DNA from: Comamonadaceae bacterium
Lineage (GTDB): Bacteria > Pseudomonadota > Gammaproteobacteria > Burkholderiales > Burkholderiaceae_C
Assembly: GCA_027490555.1 (NCBI GenBank)
Contig: JAIXXW010000068.1
Location: forward strand, 1-9,491
Length of the DNA stretch: 9,491 bases
Direction: 5' to 3'
Of the stretch, positions 1 through 6,231 are shown piece by piece; the first letter of the stretch is position 1, and every line of letters starts with the position of its first letter. The position numbers were made by a program, and so were the translations under genes. The notes below the pieces were generated by a model. The model did not search any database. It was not told the origin of the DNA and was given only the letters and a program-made list of their open reading frames with translations.

Positions 1-201
1 CCGGTGTTTGACCTGGCCGCCATCGAGGCCCAAAAGCGCCTGCCCCTGATCCAAGGCCAGCAGCACACCTGGTATGCCGGGGCCTGGACCGGTTATGGCT
101 TTCACGAGGACGGCCTCAAGTCGGGTCTGCAGGTGGGCCATGCCCTGCGCGAGCGGATGCAAGAGCCAGGCAGCGCTGTTCAGGACAAGCTGGCCGCATG
201 A
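1..201 (+). CDS. NAD/FAD-binding amine-oxidase-like protein (COG2907 type), C-terminal fragment
   Basis: This is the last 66 codons of a gene that begins before the window; the frame is open from base 1 and stops with TGA at 199-201. The visible tail (PVFDLAAIEAQ, LPLIQG, then TWYAGAWTGYGFHEDGLKSG) matches the C-terminus of COG2907 flavoproteins. In these and other amine-oxidase-fold enzymes the final Gly-rich stretch closes over the FAD. The N-terminal Rossmann GxGxxG motif lies outside the window and cannot be checked. Members of this family usually sit directly upstream of DUF1365 and CFA-synthase-like genes, as here, so a role in oxidising or desaturating an acyl chain is a reasonable inference, but the reaction is unproven. 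The stop codon overlaps the next start (ATGA), implying translational coupling. The GTG at 4-6 is an internal Val codon and not a start. Confidence 0.85.
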   Translation, partial: PVFDLAAIEAQKRLPLIQGQQHTWYAGAWTGYGFHEDGLKSGLQVGHALRERMQEPGSAVQDKLAA

Positions 202-974
202 TGCCAGCGACCGCACTCATCGGCTGGGGCCAGGTGCGGCACACGCGCCACCGCCCAGCCCACCATGCCTTTGTCTACCCCACGGCTTTTTTGATGTTGC
301 CGATGCGCAGCCTGCACGCGAACGCCTGCCAGACCGCGCTGGCCATCAACCGCCGCGCCTGGTTCGCCTTCCACGACACCGACCATGGCGATGGCCGCCC
401 GGCCGAACAAGGCGGCGCCCTGGCCTGGCTGGATGAGTTGCTTAAGCGGGAAGGCATCACCGATGCCAGCGGTGAGGTCTGGCTGCAGGCCTTCCCCCGC
501 GTGCTGGGCCATGCCTTCAAGCCGGTGAGCTTTTGGTATGCGCACCGCAGCGATGGCCGCCTGGCGGCCATCGTGGCCGAGGTGAACAACACCTTTGGCG
601 AGCGCCATTGCTACTTGCTGCCCGCACCACAGTTTGGCCGCACCCTGCAGGCCGACAAGGTGTTCCATGTCTCGCCTTTTTGCGCTGTCCAGGGCGAGTA
701 CCGGTTCCGCTTCATGCGCACCCTGCACCAGGGCCAGGACCGCATCGTCGCGCGGGTCGACCATGGCGATGCCCACGGCCCCCTGATCGACACCAGCTGG
801 AGCGGCTGTCTGGAGCCGGCCAGCGCCGCAGCGCTGCGCCGCGTGGCCTGGCGATTCCCGCTGCTGAGCCTGGGTGTGGTGGCCCGCATCCACTGGCATG
901 CCCTCTTGCTGTGGCTGAAAAAAGTGCCGTTTTGGCGCAAGCCCGAACCGCCGCGCGATTTTGTGACCCGATGA
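198..974 (+). CDS. DUF1365 family protein
   Basis: A 258-residue protein of the full length expected for DUF1365. Visible family hallmarks are an N-terminal RHTRHRPAHHAFVY (residues 14-27), a His/Asp cluster HDTDHGDG (59-66), FPRVLGHAFKPVSFWY (99-114), EVNNTFGERHCYLL (128-141), KVFHVSPFC (154-162) followed by YRFRF, and a C-terminal basic amphipathic tail with HALLLWLKKVPFWRKP. There is no signal peptide, so it is probably cytoplasmic and possibly membrane-associated through that tail. The biochemical function of the family is not established to my knowledge. Its fixed place between the COG2907 flavoprotein and the CFA-like methyltransferase points to fatty-acyl modification. The conserved His/Asp residues could form a metal site (inference). 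The start is ATG at 198, overlapping the previous stop; a second ATG follows at 201. Confidence 0.9.
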   Translation: MMPATALIGWGQVRHTRHRPAHHAFVYPTAFLMLPMRSLHANACQTALAINRRAWFAFHDTDHGDGRPAEQGGALAWLDELLKREGITDASGEVWLQAFPRVLGHAFKPVSFWYAHRSDGRLAAIVAEVNNTFGERHCYLLPAPQFGRTLQADKVFHVSPFCAVQGEYRFRFMRTLHQGQDRIVARVDHGDAHGPLIDTSWSGCLEPASAAALRRVAWRFPLLSLGVVARIHWHALLLWLKKVPFWRKPEPPRDFVTR

Positions 975-1002
975 CCTTGGACCCTAACGGATACCCACGA
1001 CC

Positions 1003-2250
1003 ATGAAGACTGCTGACCACGCCACTGCCCTGGGAGCCTCCAGCCACGCAGCCCGGATTCCGAACGCCAGCTTGCCCAAAGCTGCCACGCGCCTGCTGGG
1101 TTTGCTCACCCGTCTGAAAATCGGCACGCTGACCTTGCACGCGCCCGATGGCAACTACCAGGTGTTTGGCACCCATGCCGCACCCTTTGCGGCGCTGCAC
1201 ATCCACCGCTGGTCGGTGTGCGCCGAAGTCCTCAAATCGGGCGACATCGGTTTTGCCGAGGGCTATATGGCCGGTGACTGGGACACGCCCGACCTGGCCG
1301 CCTTGCTGCGCCTGTTGATCGCCAACCGCACCCAGATCGAAGGTGCGATTTACGGCCACTGGCTGGGGCGCCTGGTCTACCGCATCAAGCACCTTCTGAA
1401 CCGCAACAACCGCAGCAACAGCCGCAAGAACATCCACGCCCATTACGACCTGGGCAATGCCTTTTACGAGCTCTGGCTGGACGGCACGATGAACTACTCT
1501 TCGGCCTGGTTCGACGGCGACAAGACCCAGCCCATGGCCGAGGCGCAAAAAGCCAAAGTGCGCCGCGCGCTGCGCATGGTGCATGCCCAGCCGGGTGACC
1601 GGGTGCTCGAGATCGGCTGCGGCTGGGGTGCCCTGGCCGAGTCGGCCACCACCGAGTTTGGCGCGCACATCACCGGCGTGACCCTGTCGACCGAGCAGCT
1701 GGCCTTTGCCCAGGCCCGCATGCAGCAGCACGGCGTGCAAGAACGCGCGGATTTGCGCTTGCAGGACTACCGCGACATCAGCGATGGCCCCTACGATGCG
1801 ATCTGCTCGATTGAAATGATCGAGGCCGTGGGCCAGGAATACTGGCCGACCTACTTCCAGACCGTCAGCCGCCTGCTCAAACCCGGTGGCCGCGCCTGCA
1901 TCCAGAGCATCACCATCGACGATGCGCTGTTTGAGCGTTATCTGCACTCGACCGACTTCATCCAGCAGTACATCTTCCCAGGCGGCTGCCTGCCCAGCCC
2001 GGGCGAATTCCGCAAACAGGCGCAAGCTGCAGGCTTGCAGGTGGTGGACGAGTTGAACTTCGGCCCGGACTACGCCGAGACCTTGCGCCGCTGGCGCGAG
2101 GCCTTTGTGGACCAACTGGACACGGTCCGCTCACTCCAGTTTGATGACCGCTTCATCCGGCTGTGGACCTTTTACCTGGCCTACTGCGAAGCCGCCTTCG
2201 ATGAAGCCAACATCGATGTGGTCCAGTTCACGCTGGTCAAACCCGGCTGA
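1003..2250 (+). CDS. SAM-dependent methyltransferase related to cyclopropane-fatty-acyl-phospholipid synthase
   Basis: A 415-residue protein with the two-part layout of the CFA synthase family. An N-terminal lipid/SCP2-like region (about 30-140, with GFAEGYMAGDWDTPDL at 83-98) is followed by a class I methyltransferase domain. The SAM-binding motif I is VLEIGCGWG (201-209), preceded by HYDLGNAFYELWLDGTMNYS (147-166). The family tail includes QQYIFPGGCLPS (321-332), NFGPDYAETLRRW and YLAYCEAAF. The enzyme should transfer a methyl group from SAM to a double bond of an acyl chain in membrane phospholipid. Compared with E. coli Cfa as I recall it, Glu239 and Tyr317 are kept (E274, Y357), but Cys139 aligns with Ser167 and His266 with Gln301. 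Bicarbonate coordination may therefore differ, and the product could be a methylated alkene or furan precursor and not a cyclopropane ring. It starts 28 bases after DUF1365 with only a weak ribosome binding site. 'Cfa' would be the automatic name; I leave the symbol empty because of these substitutions. Confidence 0.93.
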   Translation: MKTADHATALGASSHAARIPNASLPKAATRLLGLLTRLKIGTLTLHAPDGNYQVFGTHAAPFAALHIHRWSVCAEVLKSGDIGFAEGYMAGDWDTPDLAALLRLLIANRTQIEGAIYGHWLGRLVYRIKHLLNRNNRSNSRKNIHAHYDLGNAFYELWLDGTMNYSSAWFDGDKTQPMAEAQKAKVRRALRMVHAQPGDRVLEIGCGWGALAESATTEFGAHITGVTLSTEQLAFAQARMQQHGVQERADLRLQDYRDISDGPYDAICSIEMIEAVGQEYWPTYFQTVSRLLKPGGRACIQSITIDDALFERYLHSTDFIQQYIFPGGCLPSPGEFRKQAQAAGLQVVDELNFGPDYAETLRRWREAFVDQLDTVRSLQFDDRFIRLWTFYLAYCEAAFDEANIDVVQFTLVKPG

Positions 2251-2870
2251 TGCGCATGCACACCCTGCCCCAGTCCGATGCCGAACACCGCCTGCAGCGC
2301 CGCTCGTGGCGCGCGCTCGGCTGCGCCCTTGCCCTCGGCGCTGTGCTGGGGGCCAGTCAGGCGCACAGCAGCAGCGTGGCCAGCCCCAACGCCGCCTTCA
2401 ACCGCCCCGAAGTGGTCGGCCTGGGCGGCGTGGTGCCCACCGCACCGGTGCGCTTGCGGGTCTGGGGTTTCGATGTGTACGACGCCCGCTTGTGGACACC
2501 GCAGGGTTTTCGGCACGCGCAGTACGCCCAATACCCCTTCGCACTGGAGCTGCAGTATTTGCGCCGTCTGGAAGGCTCGGCGATTGCCAGCCGCTCGATC
2601 GAAGAGATGCGGCGCGTGGGCAGCTTCAGCGATGCGCAGGCGCAAAGCTGGCTGGCCGCCATGCGTGAGCTGTTCCCCAATGTGGGCAAGGGCGAGCGCA
2701 TCACCGGCGTCAACCTGCCGGGCGAAGGTGCCGAGTTCTGGGTGAACGGTCAGCGTGTGGGCCTGGTCAAAGACCCGGCTTTTGCGCGTTTGTTTTTCGG
2801 CATCTGGCTGGACGAACGCACCTCCGAGCCGAAGATGCGTGCACAGCTGGTCCAGGGCCTGCAGCCATGA
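2250..2870 (+). CDS. Exported chalcone-isomerase-like protein
   Basis: A 206-residue protein. The N-terminus has basic residues (RLQRRSWR, 14-21) and a hydrophobic stretch (about 22-36) ending in ASQA-HS, a plausible signal peptidase I site after Ala38, so it is probably periplasmic. The mature part carries marks of the bacterial chalcone isomerase-like family: VRLRVWGFDVYDARLW (67-82), YLRRLEGSAIASRSIEEMRR (103-122), NVGKGERITGVNLPG, and the ending FFGIWLDERTSEPKMRAQL (182-200). Bacterial members of this fold are not known to be real chalcone isomerases; the eukaryotic superfamily includes fatty-acid-binding proteins. A role in binding or processing a modified fatty acid fits the operon but is inference. 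The ATG at 2250 overlaps the previous stop as TGATG; a second ATG at 2256 is possible. Confidence 0.88.
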   Translation: MRMHTLPQSDAEHRLQRRSWRALGCALALGAVLGASQAHSSSVASPNAAFNRPEVVGLGGVVPTAPVRLRVWGFDVYDARLWTPQGFRHAQYAQYPFALELQYLRRLEGSAIASRSIEEMRRVGSFSDAQAQSWLAAMRELFPNVGKGERITGVNLPGEGAEFWVNGQRVGLVKDPAFARLFFGIWLDERTSEPKMRAQLVQGLQP

Positions 2871-4198
2871 ACACCCCGGCCGCAACGCTGACGCCCCGCA
2901 TGCCACGCCAGGCCTTGGCCGGCTATGGCCTGCTGGGCCTGCCCCTGGCGTTTGTGGCCTTGCCGGTGTATGTGCACCTGCCCAATGTGTACGCCCAGCA
3001 GTACGGCGTGCCCCTGGCCGCGTTGGGCGCGGTGCTCTTGCTCAGCCGCAGCATCGATGCGGTGGTCGACCCCTGGTTGGGCCGCTGGGGCGACCGGCTG
3101 TACCGCCACTCCTGGCGGGCGGTGTGGGTGGCGGCGCTGCTGCTGGCCCTGGCCGTCGCGCTGGGTTTTGCGGCCTTGTTTTTCCCGCCGGCTGCGGCCT
3201 TGTCCTCTGCAGGTTTGCTGCTGTGGGTGGGCTGCGCGCTCACGCTCAGCCACCTGGCCTACAGTGGCCTGGGCATCTTGCACCAGGCCTGGGCGGCGCG
3301 CCAGGGCGGCGGCGGCCTGGCCCAAAGCCGCTGGGTCGCCTGGCGCGAAGGGTTTGCGCTGGTCGGTGTGCTGCTGGCCTCGGCCCTGCCGACCCTGTGG
3401 GGCTGGCCGGCGACCACCGCCTTGCTGGCCGTGCTGCTGGCGCTGGGCCTGCTGACTTGGCAGCGCACAGAACAGCGCAGTGCAGCCGCCCATGCCCTGG
3501 TGGTGCCCAGCCATGTGGGCAGCAGCTTGTGGCAGCCCTGGCGGCATGCGGGCTTTCGCCGTCTCTTGCTGGTGTTCATGGTCAACGGGCTGGCCAGTGC
3601 CGTGCCCGCCACGCTGGTGCTTTTTTTCATCCAGGACCTGTTGCAAGCGCCCAAGGCCATGGAGCCGCTGTTCCTGGGTTTGTATTTCGCGGCCGGGGCC
3701 TTGTCGTTTCCGCTGTGGCTGAAGGTCATCGACCGCCTCGGCTTGCTGCGCACATGGGCCGCCGGCATGGCCTTGTCGGTGCTGGCCTTCATGAGCGTGG
3801 TCACGCTGCAGGCGGGCGACACCACCGGCTTTTTGATCGTCTGCGCCTTGTCGGGCATGGCGCTGGGGGCCGACCTGACGGTGCCTGGCGCCCTGCTCAA
3901 CCAGCTGATTGACCGCTGCGGCGAGCGGGGTCGCACAGACGGTGCCTTCATGGGCTGGTGGAATCTGGCCACCAAACTCAATCTGGCCCTGGCCGCAGGC
4001 CTGTCGCTGCCTTTGCTGGCCTTGTGGGGCTATGTGCCGGGCCGGCAGGATGCCGACGCGGTGCTGGCGCTGGGCCTGGCTTACGGCCTGCTGCCTTGCC
4101 TGCTCAAGTTGCTGGCCGGGCTGGCCTTGTACGCGGGCCTGATGCGTCGGCCAGATTTGGTCTTGATGCCGCCCACAGCGGCCCCACCTTCGGCATGA
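2867..4198 (+). CDS. MFS transporter, GPH/MFS_2 family (MelB/MFSD2-like)
   Basis: A 443-residue, strongly hydrophobic protein consistent with about 12 membrane segments, in the inner membrane. Residues 61-77 (RSIDAVVDPWLGRWGDR) match the helix-2/loop-2 signature of glycoside-pentoside-hexuronide symporters. The Asp pair D64/D68 corresponds to the cation-binding Asp55/Asp59 of E. coli MelB, but MelB Asn58 is Val67 here, which argues against Na+ coupling and for H+ coupling or none. Automatic annotation often calls such proteins sugar symporters. The surrounding lipid-modification genes, and the fact that this Pfam family contains the lysophospholipid transporter MFSD2A, make a lipid-like substrate at least as likely (inference). 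The ATG overlaps the previous stop (ATGA at 2867-2870). Confidence 0.88.
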   Translation: MNTPAATLTPRMPRQALAGYGLLGLPLAFVALPVYVHLPNVYAQQYGVPLAALGAVLLLSRSIDAVVDPWLGRWGDRLYRHSWRAVWVAALLLALAVALGFAALFFPPAAALSSAGLLLWVGCALTLSHLAYSGLGILHQAWAARQGGGGLAQSRWVAWREGFALVGVLLASALPTLWGWPATTALLAVLLALGLLTWQRTEQRSAAAHALVVPSHVGSSLWQPWRHAGFRRLLLVFMVNGLASAVPATLVLFFIQDLLQAPKAMEPLFLGLYFAAGALSFPLWLKVIDRLGLLRTWAAGMALSVLAFMSVVTLQAGDTTGFLIVCALSGMALGADLTVPGALLNQLIDRCGERGRTDGAFMGWWNLATKLNLALAAGLSLPLLALWGYVPGRQDADAVLALGLAYGLLPCLLKLLAGLALYAGLMRRPDLVLMPPTAAPPSA

Positions 4199-4220
4199 AG
4201 CCGCTTTGACATTCGACAAC

Positions 4221-4225
4221 GGGAG
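4221..4225 (+). promoter_or_regulatory. Ribosome binding site of the DUF3833 gene
   Basis: GGGAG lies six bases before the ATG at 4232. It is the clearest Shine-Dalgarno in the left operon, and it comes at one of the few junctions where genes do not overlap. It supports independent ribosome loading at this gene and fixes the start. Confidence 0.6.
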
Positions 4226-4231
4226 CACGCC

Positions 4232-4825
4232 ATGAACACAGAAAACGACCCCATCCACCGCCGCACCGCTCTGACCCGACTGGCCGCTTGGTCGGTGGCA
4301 GGGGCCACGCCGTTTCTGGCCAGTTGTGCCGGACCGCAGGTGCAGCACTATGCCCAGGAAAAGCCGGTGCTGGACCTGCGCACCTATTTCAACGGCACCC
4401 TCGATGCCTGGGGTGTTTTCACAGACCGCCAGGGTCAGGTGGTCAAGCGCTTCACCGTGGTCATGGACTGCAGCTGGAATGGAGACGAGGGCGTGCTGGA
4501 CGAGGCTTTTGTCTACTCGGATGGCACCCAGGAGCGGCGCGTGTGGCGGCTCAAGGCCGGGCCCAACGGCCGCTACACCGGCCGCGCCGACGATGTCGTG
4601 GGCGAAGCTTCGGGTCAGGTCAGTGGCAACGCTTTCCGCTGGGCCTACACCCTGGCGCTGCCGGTCGATGGCCGGGTCTGGCACGTTGACTTCGATGACT
4701 GGATGTTCCTGATGGACGACCGGGTGATGCTCAACAAGGCCACCATGAGCAAATGGGGCATCAAGCTGGGTGAAGTCACTTTGTCCTTCACGCGGCGCAC
4801 GCCCCTGGTGGCCAAGCCAGGTTGA
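4232..4825 (+). CDS. DUF3833 family lipoprotein
   Basis: A 197-residue protein. The N-terminal leader has paired arginines (HRRTALTRLA, Arg10-Arg11), a hydrophobic stretch and a lipobox FLASC, so Cys32 is the predicted lipidated residue. RRTAL resembles a weak Tat motif, so Tat export is possible but not certain. The mature protein follows the DUF3833 pattern: YFNGTLDAWGVFTDRQGQVV, then a long beta-rich domain with FDDWMFLMDDRVMLNKATMSK (about 159-179; MDD and NKATMSKWG are family hallmarks) and a short C-terminus. The function is unknown. Members co-occur with CFA-like, SDR and chalcone-isomerase-like genes, so an envelope role in handling modified lipids is inferred. The gene is 33 bases downstream of the transporter and has its own GGGAG ribosome binding site. 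Confidence 0.9.
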   Translation: MNTENDPIHRRTALTRLAAWSVAGATPFLASCAGPQVQHYAQEKPVLDLRTYFNGTLDAWGVFTDRQGQVVKRFTVVMDCSWNGDEGVLDEAFVYSDGTQERRVWRLKAGPNGRYTGRADDVVGEASGQVSGNAFRWAYTLALPVDGRVWHVDFDDWMFLMDDRVMLNKATMSKWGIKLGEVTLSFTRRTPLVAKPG

Positions 4826-5751
4826 TGGCCATGCACCCCCCATCCTCCCACACAGGCCCGAACGCCTTGGCTGCGGCAAAGGGGCAGGCTTCAGCGGCCA
4901 CCGGCCCAGGCATACCCAAGGTCGGGCCGCAGACCAGCAGCACCGCACCGGCAGCGGCCCACAAAGCGCCCCGCAGCTGGCTGCAACTGAACACGCCCAT
5001 GGCCGACTGGCAAGGCCGCCGGGTCTGGCTGGTCGGGGCTTCCACCGGCATCGGCCTGGCCTGTGCACAGGCGCTGCGCGCGGCCGGTGCGCAGGTGATC
5101 GTCTCGGCCCGCAATGCCCAAGGCGTGCAGGACTGGGCTGCACAGGACTCTGGCGTGCAGTGGCGTGCACTGGACGTGGGCGACCACGCTGCGGTGCAGG
5201 CCACGGCGCGTGCCTTGCTGGCCGAAGGCCCGCTGGACATGGTGATTTATGCCGCCGGTTACTACAAGGCCCAGCGGGCCACGGCCCTGGACCTCGAAGA
5301 ACTGCTGCAACACGACAAGGTCAACTACCAGGGGGCTTTGCAAATCATCCATGCGGTGTTGCCGGGCATGCTGGCGCGGCAAAGCGGCCACATCAGCCTG
5401 CTCAGCAGCGTGGCCGGTTGGCGGGGTTTGCCCAATGGCCTGGCCTATGGCCCGACCAAGGCGGCGCTCACGCACCTGGCCGAGACCCTCTACATGGACC
5501 TGCAAGACCAGGGCATTGGCGTGAGCGTGGTCAACCCGGGCTTTGTGGCCACCCCCTTGACGGCGCAAAACCAGTTCACCATGCCCGCCCTGATCAGCCC
5601 CGAGCAAGCCGCCAGCGCCATGCTCGAGGGCTGGGCCCGGGGCCAGTTCGACATCCACTTCCCCAAGCGCTTCACGCTGTGGCTGAAGTTGTTGCGGCTG
5701 CTGCCCTACCGCCTGTACTTTCCGCTGGTGCGCAAGTTCACCGGCCTGTGA
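4825..5751 (+). CDS. Short-chain dehydrogenase/reductase (SDR)
   Basis: A classical SDR of 308 residues from the ATG at 4825. The cofactor motif GASTGIG is at 71-77; Arg96 after the second strand suggests NADP(H). The YAAG motif (142-145) replaces the usual NNAG. Catalytic residues are Asn167, Ser195 (in SSVAG), Tyr208 and Lys212 (YGPTK), and a VNPGFVATPLT segment follows. The C-terminus is basic and hydrophobic (FTLWLKLLRLLPYRLYFPLV), suggesting peripheral membrane contact. Residues 1-58 form an Ala/Pro/Ser/Gly-rich extension before the core. The start is uncertain: ATG 4825 overlaps the previous stop (TGATG) like other junctions here, with TTG at 4822 in frame; ATG 4831 and ATG 4999 (at the start of the core, MADWQGRRVWLVG) are alternatives. 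The substrate is unknown; reduction or oxidation of a lipid carbonyl or hydroxyl would fit the operon. Confidence 0.88.
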   Translation: MAMHPPSSHTGPNALAAAKGQASAATGPGIPKVGPQTSSTAPAAAHKAPRSWLQLNTPMADWQGRRVWLVGASTGIGLACAQALRAAGAQVIVSARNAQGVQDWAAQDSGVQWRALDVGDHAAVQATARALLAEGPLDMVIYAAGYYKAQRATALDLEELLQHDKVNYQGALQIIHAVLPGMLARQSGHISLLSSVAGWRGLPNGLAYGPTKAALTHLAETLYMDLQDQGIGVSVVNPGFVATPLTAQNQFTMPALISPEQAASAMLEGWARGQFDIHFPKRFTLWLKLLRLLPYRLYFPLVRKFTGL

Positions 5752-5771
5752 GCCCGACCTGAAAGCCGCCC

Positions 5772-6206
5772 ATGGACACCCGACAAGCCACGCAGCAACT
5801 GGCCGCCTTTTTTGAATCGCTGTCGCCGCACAGCGTGTCGCAGCTGCACACGGTTTACGACGCGCAGGCGCGCTTCAAGGACCCGTTCAACGAGGTGCAG
5901 GGCCTGGCCGGGATCGAACAGATTTTTCGCCACATGTACGTGGCGCTGGACCAGCCCCACTTTGTGGTGACCCACCAGGTGGTCGATGGGGCGCAGGCCT
6001 TTTTGACCTGGGAATTCCGTTTCCGCTTCAAACGCTTTGACACCCACACCCTGCAAACCGTGCGCGGTGCCAGCCATGTGCAATTCAACGCGCAAGGCCT
6101 GGTGACGATGCACCGCGACTATTGGGACGCAGCCGAAGAGCTGTACGAGAAATTACCGGTGGTGGGCGGCCTGATGCGCTGGCTGAAAAAGCGCGCCAAC
6201 ACCTGA
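5772..6206 (+). CDS. NTF2-like (SnoaL-type) protein
   Basis: A 144-residue single-domain protein of the cone-shaped alpha+beta NTF2 fold. Typical signs are the opening helix (QLAAFFESLSPHSVSQLHTV), the strand with YDAQARFKDPFNEVQGLAGI, then FRHMYVAL, the paired strands LTWEFRFRFKR and GASHVQFNAQGLVTMHRDYW, and an ending WDAAEELYEKLPVVGGLMRWLKKR. There is no signal peptide, so it is cytoplasmic. Members of this fold bind small hydrophobic ligands or act as isomerases/hydrolases; no specific reaction can be assigned. It is the last gene of the + strand operon, 20 bases after the SDR, and the pair SDR plus NTF2-like protein recurs in this cassette (from memory). Confidence 0.85.
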   Translation: MDTRQATQQLAAFFESLSPHSVSQLHTVYDAQARFKDPFNEVQGLAGIEQIFRHMYVALDQPHFVVTHQVVDGAQAFLTWEFRFRFKRFDTHTLQTVRGASHVQFNAQGLVTMHRDYWDAAEELYEKLPVVGGLMRWLKKRANT

Positions 6207-6231
6207 GGGCTTCGCACACGCCACCGCAGCA

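Noticed and set aside
712..2115. 467-codon open frame on the minus strand opposite DUF1365 and the CFA-like gene
   Set aside because: No recognisable domain; both genes on the plus strand carry strong family motifs throughout.
4206..4211. TTGACA resembling a -35 promoter box before the DUF3833 gene
   Set aside because: It lies only 20 bases before the start codon, leaving no room for a spaced -10 box and an untranslated leader, and no -10 match is seen.
2750..5170. 806-codon open frame on the minus strand opposite the transporter, lipoprotein and SDR genes
   Set aside because: Its translation is Gln/Arg/His/Pro-rich low complexity with no family motifs, and it lies opposite three recognisable genes. 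Long antisense frames of this kind are common in GC-rich DNA.
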